From: Scleromitrula shiraiana
Taxonomy: Eukaryota; Ascomycota; Leotiomycetes; Helotiales; Sclerotiniaceae
Assembly: GCA_028455995.1 (NCBI GenBank)
Contig: JABELC010000008.1
Span: 1,611,501-1,675,500, forward strand
Length of the DNA: 64,000 bases
Direction: 5' to 3'
Position numbers and translations under genes: made by a program. Below the pieces are notes generated by a model. The model had not been told where the DNA came from. It saw only the letters and a list, made by a program, of their open reading frames with translations, and searched no databases. How positions within the stretch are numbered: the stretch's first letter is position 1; each line of letters begins with the position of its first letter. Below are positions 54,821-64,000 of this stretch, one piece after another.

Positions 54821-57622
54821 TCACCTCCTAACCCTACCTAACCCCTCCCCCTCCCTCCTAACCACTTTTCGCTCCAAAACCACCACCTTTTTACTCAACA
54901 GCTCTCTCAATTCCGGACTAATAACCTTTGGTCTCTCTGGAAGATTCTTCAATTCTCCACCATTTCTGTTTCCATTCTTCCCCTTGTCTTTTCTCGCGCC
55001 TTCGATATTCGTATTATTTCTCGTATCTGCACTTGTTGTTGCTGCGTTTTGATTTTGATTTGATTGGGATGTTGAGGATGAAGATGAAGGATGAGATGAG
55101 AGAGGAGGTTTTCCTCTATTTCTTAGAGTAGGGTTAGGGAAATTGGATTTTTTATCGATAGCCTCGACTGTTCTTTGGAAGCGACGGAAAAGTGATTCAG
55201 CTCTGACAAGTGTGGATTCCAGATCTATTGAGTTTGATAGTTCATTGACTATATTGTTGACTTTCTTAGTATTGATTCATATCCAAGTCGGAGGAGGAAG
55301 GGGGGAGGGGGTTATAATTACCATATTTCAACACCTCATCAAAATGTTTCAAATGTTCCATTATAACATCCCTATGTTTTTCCAAAATAGCCAAAGCAAT
55401 AAAGAGATGAAAGCCCGAGCTGAGATGATCTGTCCATAATACCTCCCATAAATGTAATACATCTAACCAGGCAAATTCGCGCTTATACCAAACTAATAGC
55501 ATACGGAAGAAGAAAAAGAAATTGGTGCTATCGGCACTTTGGAGATGGAGATATAGTTTTGGATCCATGAGTTGAACGAGGTGATCGAGAGTGAGAAGTT
55601 GAGAGCGCATTCCGGATTGATCGCGGAGGAAATTACGTTCCATTCGATCCATGAAATGTTGGAAACCCCAAAAGGCAATAGCATCGTCTTGCATGACGGC
55701 GTAGATTGGAGCAAGAAGATCAGACATTCCTTGCACGTATCCAAGATCCTTATTATATTCATTGTAGGTAAGAAGCATATCCTTCATTTGTTCCAGATGA
55801 ACATTTGTACCCACTTCAGCAAATGGTGAGTTAGGATCTGGGTGAGGAGTATCTTCGCCTGCGAAGAGAGGAATATTGCGATCGGTTCGGTGAACATCTT
55901 TCTCTATTACACGAACCCCAAGAGATGGGGTATGTTAGCCTTATGAAACTTTATAGAGTTGTGCAGTGAGTATCTGTTACCTATTCGACTCTTTTGCTCC
56001 CTCCACCATTCCCCTTCTTCTCCTTCTCCACCAAGGTCAACCAATCGATCCCACCATGCTCCCTTCAATTTGACATATTCATCACGTAGATGTGCCATCT
56101 CTGCTTTCCTCTCTTCAGCCGAAGAATCCCATTCATACACACCAAGTAAGAATAGCCAGGCTTCCTTTCTAACACCATCATCGGCATCAAGTCCACCGTG
56201 AAATACTCTTTCTTTAACTTCGTCGACGGTAATCTGTAATCTCCCGGATCTTTTATCAAAAAAGTCATTCCACTCCTTTAATGTGACAGTCCTTCTCTGC
56301 TCTCTCATACTCAATGATCCCATCTCCGTATCCAGTAGCTCAAAGTCCCCGACATCCGTCTCCTCCATTTCCAGCACATCCCTCGCATTCCATATCCTTT
56401 GATTTCTATCCCGCTCACTTTGCTCAGCAATACCCATTGCCCATCTTGCCAAATATATTCGCGCGCTATCGAATTCCTCCTGTAACGTTTGAACTTCTGG
56501 ATTCCTCAATAATCTCCTAACCTGTGGCGGCACCTTCGGATTCTCTACAATCGAGTCTGCAGTTTTCCTTGTAAATGTCGTAACCTTGCTAAACTTCTCC
56601 ATCAGGTTCCAGCCCGTCTCCTTTACGAATTTCGTTACTGGGTCCATTCCCGCATCTCTCTGTGCACTCCTATATGTCGATCCAGAGTTCCCAGAACCCA
56701 TACCAGCCGCTCCTCCAACTGTACCCCCACTACTCGTGGGTCTTCGCACTGGCGCCGAAGTAACAGGTTTATTTCCAAACGCCTCCTTATCCTCTGCGGA
56801 CGGTTCCACCAGGTAAATATTAGGTTCCGCGCCACTCCTCTCAATCTCAACATATCTTCTCAACCACCTCAATACCTCATCCCCACCCCAGAACATCTCT
56901 CCATTTGCGCCAAACGGATCGAATGATTCCCTCGTCCTTTTCTTCTTTTGTAGTAGCGTAGATTGACACTCCGAATCGTGAAAGAACAATGCGGGAAAAG
57001 AATCCCCTGCTCTACTATTTATTATGAGACTTCCAAACCACCAGCCTATACTAGGTGGTCGCACAAGTAAACTGTAAATCTGCGAAACCGGAATAGCAAA
57101 TGAATAGTGTCCGATTGAGCCGGAATGTGCTGTTGTAGTAGGTGGAGGTGGAACTAGATACGATTGTTTGGGAGGGGAGTCTCCATCGCTCAGATCAACT
57201 TTCACATATGTATTTAAAGCATCGCCGAGGGAAGACTCTGGGAGCCATGCTAGAAGTAATGATGACGCAGTCTTGAGTTTCGCATCTTTCGAAGAAGATG
57301 ATCCAGGACGAGAATCTGGAGGTGGTTTTTGTTGAAGTAGAGCTATGTAACCGGGGATATTATCTTTCGCAGAGGGTGTAGGATGTATATAAACCTAGGG
57401 TTGTGGTGTAAATGTTAGTATGAGTAGGAATGGCACGACCCCGCATCACCAGGTACGAAGTTAAGGGGGAAGTGGTACCTTGCTCTTGGAATATAATAAC
57501 TTTACTCCTCTACCTGTTTCTATATGTGTAATGGTGTTGTATTCCCCTTCTTCGTCGTCGCTCAAAGCATAGAAGCTATTTGAGGGGGATACAGGTCGAG
57601 CTGGCCCAGAAGACGACGTCAT
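54821..57622 (-). CDS. TBC-domain Rab GTPase-activating protein (Gyp7/TBC1D15-like)
   Basis: Four exons on the minus strand (57479-57622, 55981-57394, 55322-55903, 54821-55260) give 859 residues. The N-terminal part ('GVKLLYSKSKVYIHPTPSAKDNIPGYIALLQQ', 'SYLVPPP', 'SIGWWFGSLIINSRAGDSFPALFFHDSECQS') is the Rab-binding DUF3548 region of Gyp7/TBC1D15. The TBC domain follows: 'RVFHGGLDADDGVRKEAWLFLLGVYEW', the arginine-finger motif 'RIEKDVHRTDR', and the glutamine-finger motif 'NKDLGYVQGMSDLLAPIYAVMQDDAIAFW'. The C-terminal 130 residues are Ser/Asn-rich and disordered. Gyp7 stimulates GTP hydrolysis by Ypt7/Rab7 on vacuoles. Intron 2 is fixed by RIEKDVHRTDR, where the unspliced frame would run into a stop. 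A Ser/Gly-rich linker (about 235-265) separates the two halves. Confidence 0.94.
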
Positions 57623-58728
57623 TATCGCGATATTATTGTCCTTATCACTCTTATTTTCGATACCTCCAAGATGGAATACCTTTTGATGGACCTTTGAGAA
57701 AGAGAAATATTCAGGAGAGATACTCAAAGCACTATATCTCAAAATTATGTTTCACGAGTTGTGGCTTTGAATCTTAGTATGCACAGTACATGACGAAGTT
57801 GTCTCCATACCCCTCTGAATCAATCTAGTTGAGGCGGCCGCAGGCGAACAAGAAATAACATGTGCTTGGGATCATTAATTGAATCACACTTATTTACTAC
57901 ATTTGTTGCAAAATTTATAAGGAATATGATGATCTTTAACTTGTAACTTAGAAAAAAACTTTATATCTCTTTACTCAATATGAATCCAATATCTAACTAT
58001 AGTTCGAAGATGCTGTTCTAATACACGTGATCTTCCTCTAATTGAATCTTTCGATTGAGAGTAGCTCGGAAACATCTAATATCACTTCTGGCAGGAAGGC
58101 ACGTATAAAAAAGCCGTTAGCTACTACATGTAAGAAGTCAGCCATTACCCTCCTCATATATTCTGTGTAGTTGCTTCCAAAATTATGTCCAAATGGAATT
58201 CGAAGTGATGCACAGATATTTGTTACTTTCAAATTTGTTGCATGTCTACTCCATACAGGAGAAATTGTTATCCAATGAAAAAGAGACTAAAAGAAGAGGT
58301 GATTGATTGTCCAATAACAAGAGATTAATCTGCTGATTTGTTATGAACTCGCATTTGTTGCATGTCTATCCGTGCAGGAATTACACAAATTGGGATGTTA
58401 ACGAATCGCTTCAATTAGCTCTGGAACTAAACACTTTCATTGGCCAAAATGGAACTCCGTCGTATAGTTACCCGTAAATGCTTTTTGGTTCTAATTGGAT
58501 GTTAATGGGAGAAGAGGGACATTGTACGTCGAGTACTATAATCGGTCGAATTGCAACGGGATAGAATTGAGTATCGCAATCATCATAGAGCAAAAGACGA
58601 TCAAGATAAGTTTACCAAGCATGTTCTATTCTACATCTATCTAATACTTTTGGGGAATCTATAGTCTATGGGTAACGATGAAAATCTAGTATAATACAGA
58701 AGTCATAGAAGTCATCTCAATCATGATC
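57623..58728. other. Intergenic, no gene seen
   Basis: 5' flank of the RabGAP gene and 3' flank of the MFS permease gene. CATTTGTTGCATGTCTA(C/T) appears twice (near 58234 and 58352), a short duplicated word. No coding frame is supported. Confidence 0.5.
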
Positions 58729-60456
58729 TCACTCACTCAGTCTCTCGGAGTCCTCCTCTTCTTTCCTCCTTTCAATCTGAGCAAGTGAGACATCATCCTT
58801 CCTATCAATCTTTGAGAACTCCGCCGTGTTCCGCGCCAATTCTTCCAAGATAATTTCTCGGGCCTTGCGGACTGGTTTGGTTTCAAATAGTTGATCCATT
58901 CGATCGAGAGGAATGGATTTGGTTTCGGGAATGAGAAACCATGTAAACACAACCGCGCATGCTGTAACAGATCCGAAAAAGAAGTACATTCCGAATCCAT
59001 TTTTCCCCATACCAGCCACCATGTTAGGAGTGATACGGGCAATAACGAAAGTCCACAGCCAGTTAGCCATGGATGCTCCGGCCTGACCAACGTTACGGGT
59101 AGCCTGACTGAACATCTCAGCATTGACAACCCAAGGGGTACCATTCCATGATGTGATGTAGATGCAAGTCCACAAATAAATCATTAGAATGGTGACGATA
59201 CCTTGAGCATCAAGTGAGCTACCCTCTGTGGTGGCTGGTGCTGATACGATCAGAGCTCCGATGATGAACATGAGAATAGATCCAACGCAACCACCGGCGA
59301 GGAACAGCGTACGACGGCCAAGTTTATCGATAAGAACCGTCAACCAGAGAACAGTCATGATGCATTTTACAACACCAAAGAGTCCGGTCATCAACTCGAC
59401 GGTTTCGGTGCTGCTTACACCCATTGTTCTGAAGATAGTTGGCGAATAGTAGTTCTAGGAACATGTTAGAGCGAGCTGGATATATGGGAGAATTGCGTGT
59501 TACTTACAATTGCGTTGATTCCAGCAAAATTCTGTAGGACAAATAGCATATGACCTAAGAACAAGCGCCACAATACCTTATTATCCCCAAAGGCCAAGCG
59601 AATGGGTTTTACAAAACCGGTAGGCAAGTCGTTGATTTGGAGATCCATCATCTCAATCTCCTCCAAGATATAAGAATCATCGGGTTGGAGCTGTCTGATA
59701 TAGCACAGGTTGGCGATACCCTGTTCACGACGACCCCTAGTCCACAGCCAGCGAGGAGTTTCTTTCAAGAACAATAAACTGCCAATAAGAACGATTCCAG
59801 CAGGAATCAATTGAACAGCAAAAGGAATTAGCCATTGATTGCGGCCATATGGAACACTTTGGGACATTCCAAAGTTGATCCAGAATCCTACAAGACCACC
59901 AATTTGCCAGCCGAGTTCGTAGGTGCCGACAAGACGGCCACGAATGGCAGGGGGAGATATTTCAGAAATGTATATAGGAACCTTGAAATTGTGAGCTGTG
60001 GACTAAAAAAGCTATTAGGGGTCAACATACGATCATAGTGCATCCTCCCACACCAAAACCGGAAATAACTCTTCCAGCATACATCGGACCAATATGGCCA
60101 CCAATTGCGGCAAACGTAATGCAAACACCGATAATAAACACACTGACGAAGGTCCATAAAGTGATTCGTCGTCCAAAGTAGTAGGCGGTTCCATAAGAGA
60201 ATATAGATCCAAAAAAGGCTCCTGCTTGAAACAAAGACACAATATTTGCCTGAATCAAACTAGACCCCGAAGAGCTCATCTTATCAAGTCCGAATTCTGC
60301 CTTGAAGGAATCGAGATTGACTGTTGTTCCAATGAATGAAGTAGTATATCCAATCATACAAGCCGCGAAGGACGCTGTCATGGCAGATACATAAACACGC
60401 CAGTTGTATACGCTTTCTGGCGTAGGCCGATCTTCGACCATAGTGAGGATACCCAT
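58729..60456 (-). CDS. MFS sugar-porter-family permease, quinate-permease (QutD)-like
   Basis: Three exons on the minus strand (60031-60456, 59508-59981, 58729-59454) give 541 residues. The start MGILTMVEDRPTPESVYNWRVYVSAMTAS and 'GYTTSFIGTTVNLDSF' follow the QutD/QA-y quinate-permease pattern more than the hexose-transporter pattern. Twelve TM segments, 'YYFGRRITLW', 'VPIYISEISPPAIRGRLVGTYELGWQIGGLVGFWINFG', 'KETPRWLWTRGRREQGIANL', 'NFAGINAINYYSPTIF', 'DKLGRRTLFLAGG' and 'WFLIPETKSIPLDRMDQLFE' are sugar-porter signatures. Three longer upstream in-frame ATG options were rejected because family N-termini begin at this position. A proton-coupled plasma-membrane importer is likely. No quinate catabolic genes are adjacent, so the substrate is uncertain. 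Confidence 0.93.
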
Positions 60457-63400
60457 CTTTGCTATCGAGTTGGTGGTGACTAGTCTCAAACAAAATAGAA
60501 TGAGAAAGACGAAAAACCTCAAGAAAGGGCGGGAAAGAGTCAATTGATATTTAAAAGAAAAATGCGACTCATTGTTTTCCACTCCGACCCACCGCGCGTT
60601 AGCGGGGCCCCATACCTCTTGGTTGAATTAATTGAATCATCGGAGTCACTCCCCACGATGGTCCTTCTCTAGAAAGGGGGTAACTGGGACAATCTGGGTG
60701 AATATTCTTTCTTGTGGAGTATGTACTCCACGGGGAGATATCGTGAATCTCGCAGTTTAATGCGTTACATCGCCAAGTGGATACCAACAGGGGAAGAAGA
60801 TTTATCCTGAGATCTCTGACAAGATTGAAAATCTTGGTTTATATTCGTTGTAGCCTGGGTTTGGGGGATTACATAATGTGGGTGATGAATTATATAAAGT
60901 ATAATATAAGACGAAAAGAGTATTATATGAGGTTATATTATGTGTTTTTAGGATTAATCAATGTATAAGAATGAAGTATACTAAATAGATTGAATTATAA
61001 GTGATCGATAATGAGTGGTGAAAAATATTTGTTAATATAAATTTGGTTAAAAATTTCCATTTTAAGCTATATTTAGTTTAATTATGTGTTGAATTATATG
61101 ATACTACTAGTAGTAGTATCATGTGATCAGATATGGCCTGATTTTCAAGTTGAATATATTAATAATATTGAAGTTGTAATTTCTTTAAAATCATACTAGT
61201 TACTAATTTCAATATGAAAAAGGATTTCTACTTCCGTATAATTCCGTATAACTTGAATGATTTAGATGAATTATTATAACTATATAGTGATGATGAATTA
61301 TAACGATTATATAACTTGAAGGTTCTTTTTCCTAGTAACCCTAATTCGTTGACGAGGAGTGGATCTTTTGGCCGTGGTTTCCGGAAAGATTAGCTTTACT
61401 GTTAGTCCGGGCGTCGGACAATCTGCGGTGCGCGAAGTATATACCGTTAGAGTTATCTTTTAAGTGTACTATAGCTAGAAACGTAGATGGCTTAAGCCTT
61501 CATATCGCCTCCCAGGTTGATTAAGTCCATCTATGACTCGATATGAAGATCTCAAACTTCTTACATGACCCAACCAGCAAGAACAGCAAGAGCAGCAAAA
61601 GTATAATCACGATGACGTAAGCCGTTCTCGGCTCTGGAAGTCTAAGCGTGTGAGAATTTGACAACTTTGGAGGTAGCCATCCGTACCTAGGTACTTAAGT
61701 ACACCTAGCTATTCTTATAACCAAGCATCAAGGTGCCGCATTAAGCGGTTAACTGTAAGCCCCCACATTCGTTTTGATGATCTCTGGTTCTAATCCGGGC
61801 ATGTATTTATCCAGACCATATCACTCGTTCCAAAATGGAACTCACAACGCTGGGGGTCCGGTGTCGCGACAACTATTAATTGGTAAAACTTCCCCTAGGC
61901 ACAAAGTATCGAGACTTATTATTCATGCTGACATTGCTGCTGTTCGGGAACTGTATGGATGGGTTTGACAAATCTTGGATGAACATCTTGGACGATTTGG
62001 ACGATTTGGACGATTCTTGGAACGATATTAATAACATTTGTATCATCAAGCTCTCTGATAACAATTTTCAAACCGACGCCAGATGCTCACTAAAGCTTTA
62101 AATATGTTTTGACTTGGTGATCGAGTTCACCTCTCATTTTGTATCGAAACAACGACGTTATCATATTGGCAACTATCCTTGAAGATATTGAGTTTAAGGC
62201 TAGTTTTCAAGACCTTTGTAAGGGAAAACAGGAGTGAGAGAGAATAGGAGAGTAAGGAGCAGAAGTCATAAGTTGAATCATACAAGACAGGATAATATTC
62301 GAATCTGAGAAATTATTCAACGGAATTTTAAATATCCATCTGATGTTAAACTCCATTTGATATGACTCGCCTCTTATCTCATAGAATTTGGTTGTCCCTG
62401 CACTAATGAATAAGGGTTCACCGTTACTCAGGGACGCCAAGCACAACAACTCCTAATTGACTTCCAAGACTCCATGGCTGTTTCGAGGCTTTTGAGATGT
62501 GAACCTTAATAGAACCTCAAGAATAAGGCAATTTGGCAATGGCAACAGCTAGTGATATGATGACTAATCTATACCACAAGCTACCGGAAGAACGAACAAA
62601 ACACCTCAACCCCATCAATATTGAACCCATCAACCTCCCTCATGCCCCTCATAATCTATTGAGATATCCATAGGATTGATTTCATAATAATCCACAATCC
62701 AAACTTTAGAACTATATTGGAAATCGATAGAAACAATCCTATAAAATGAGTGACTTATTCGGTCGGTGATTTGTGTCTTTGGCTTACACTCCTATTGCGA
62801 AATTTACCCGCCTCCTTATTGAATATTCAACTCGTTGATTTATTAATCGGCTTATCTAATTTTTATTACACAAATAAATTTTCTTGTCCTTGTTGATTCG
62901 CGTCTTATGAAGTATCTCTAAAGCAGATAGATACTTTTGTAAAACCTTTAATCTGTTACAAATTTTAAGCTATACCATCCGGGCGGGCCTCACTCAATCA
63001 ATGGACATAGTTTGGTTCTTTGAGGCGGATATTGAAAATCGCATTCCCAAATATCAAGCTTGTTGAGTGACTTTACATCAAGTGGTAATTTGCCCAAGAG
63101 TTGAAATGGCGAGGCTCGATTTAGCCTTATACACGCTGTCCACTTAGAATCGTTGAAATGGAAATAGTGTCCAATTCCGTATACTCGGTCTACTATCAAA
63201 TGATGTTAGTATTGATCCTTCGACGAGGCTCTTCGCCTCAGTATCTCGCCTGTGGTCTTGAGGCTTCAGGCAAATGCTTGGAAGTGCCCAATGGATTACT
63301 TGGCACGCATGACCTACTCCAGCCTCCCTCTACATCACACAAGTCAGCGCCTAGAAAATGGGCTTGCATCTCTATGAATTGCATCTTGAATCGTGTTTCT

Positions 63401-63661
63401 ATGTCATAGGTTTTGTCGAGCAGGCTAAATTGTCTGACGCCAAGGCAGTATGCACCCGTTACTTACGCCCTGTTAAAATGGCCTGATATTTTCTAACCAC
63501 AGCCCTAATATTTAAGAAAACTATAACTCTAGAAAAACACTTAAAACATTGTTCTTTCGTTATATATCATTAAGTCCTACTCATCACGAACTTCATTCCC
63601 TCAAATCTGCATCTTCGCTACAGCATTCAACTCAAGGTTGTATTCAATTTCATCCTCCACT
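60457..63661. other. Gene-poor, AT-rich interval
   Basis: 3.2 kb without a supported gene. The part 60890-61320 is AT-rich and includes one ACTAGT/TAG near-palindrome (61101-61119) like those at 19-20 kb. A minus-strand frame at 62990-63199 (69 residues) is protein-like in places, but without splice partners or a family. A TTGGACGAT repeat (about 61991-62012, three to four units) is present. Confidence 0.5.
61101..61119. repeat. ACTAGT/TAG near-palindrome
   Basis: Short ATACTACTAGTAGTAGTAT block in AT-rich DNA, of the same type as the blocks of the 19-20 kb island. Confidence 0.8.
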
Positions 63662-64000
63662 ATGTCCGGCCAAAGCTCCTATGCGCGAACTTCAGAAACT
63701 ATCAACCAACATGTTTCCGCTATATCATCAGTTGCCATCGCATTAGCAGCCTACTGGGCCCTTTATCAGAACTATATGAGGGATGGGAAGACCAACGAAG
63801 CTGTATGTGGTTTATTTTTTTGTCTTTTCCTTCGTTTTCCTTCTTCATCTGCCGTTTTCCTACTTTTAGACGCATTCCTTGCAGCATGATTGCATTCGGT
63901 ACAGCGCTGGAGATCTAAGATACGACTATTGTTAACTGTTAATGTCGAATAGAATGAAGCTTTGCAGCAATATAATGCATGCCAACAGCAGAAGTCAGAG
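63662..64000 (+). CDS. Hypothetical small membrane protein, 3'-truncated by the window edge
   Basis: ATG at 63662 opens MSGQSSYARTSETINQHV.. and a first exon to 63802, where GTATGT makes a good donor in frame. The 47 residues include one predicted TM helix 'VSAISSVAIALAAYWALYQNYM' and end 'RDGKTNEA'. A later exon probably begins after a CAG near 63967 and reads 'QYNACQQQKSE' to the edge, but another acceptor (63886) is possible. I recognise no family; the protein has no clear cleavable signal peptide, since the hydrophobic stretch starts near residue 18. Confidence 0.45.

Noticed and set aside
61741..61800. Possible tRNA or Pol III element (GGTTCTAATCC resembling a B-box)
   Set aside because: No cloverleaf can be formed with upstream sequence, the B-box deviates from GGTTCRANNCC, and no matching A-box is present.

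Overview
The window is nuclear DNA of a filamentous ascomycete (Pezizomycotina). Nearly every gene carries short introns (about 45-80 nt) with GT..AG ends and CTAAT/CTAAC-type branch sites. Intergenic DNA is AT-rich, and the gene set is fungal: Atg22-like, Laa1, Pet100, Cwc21, a GYP7-like TBC protein, a GH7 cellobiohydrolase with CBM1, a hybrid histidine kinase and a fungal rhodopsin-domain membrane protein. A plant-associated leotiomycete such as Botrytis or Sclerotinia fits the composition and gene content, but that is inference. All exon junctions were placed by eye, from splice signals plus reading-frame and family continuity. The spliced models listed all close in frame.

Region by region. 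1-11 kb: the 3' part of a nucleoside-hydrolase-like gene, a low-complexity Pro/Ser/Lys protein, a probable 56-residue protein, an 11-exon membrane protein, and the mitochondrial tRNA-modification GTPase Mss1. 11.6-24 kb: gene-poor and AT-rich. It holds a GRGGYN-repeat mini-protein, an FAD monooxygenase and a LaeA-like methyltransferase on either side of a 1.1-kb island of ACTAGT/TAG repeats, and weak ORF fragments. 24-33 kb: an eight-exon GAF-type hybrid histidine kinase, a doubtful basic ORF, and a secreted GH7-CBM1 cellobiohydrolase. 33-41 kb: a GH3 N-acetylglucosaminidase-like protein fused to two GNAT modules, an Atg22-like permease transcribed divergently from it, and a quinone-oxidoreductase-like enzyme.

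41-58 kb is a dense housekeeping block: Cdc123, Cwc21, a peroxisomal enoyl-CoA isomerase, Pet100, a TACO1/YebC protein, Laa1/HEATR5, an intron-containing tRNA-Lys(CTT) and a GYP7-like RabGAP. 58-64 kb: a QutD-like MFS permease, then a second AT-rich gene-poor stretch, and the start of a small membrane protein at the right edge.

Three genes serve mitochondrial gene expression or respiration (Mss1, Pet100, TACO1). Laa1 and the GYP7-like protein act in membrane traffic. Cellobiohydrolase, GH3-GNAT and the QutD-like permease point to use of plant or fungal cell-wall and aromatic carbon. The most unusual items are the GH3-GNAT-GNAT fusion, the ACTAGT island between two tailoring-type enzymes, a family of degenerate AT-rich repeats in several intergenic gaps, and an in-frame, stop-free intron inside the splicing factor Cwc21.
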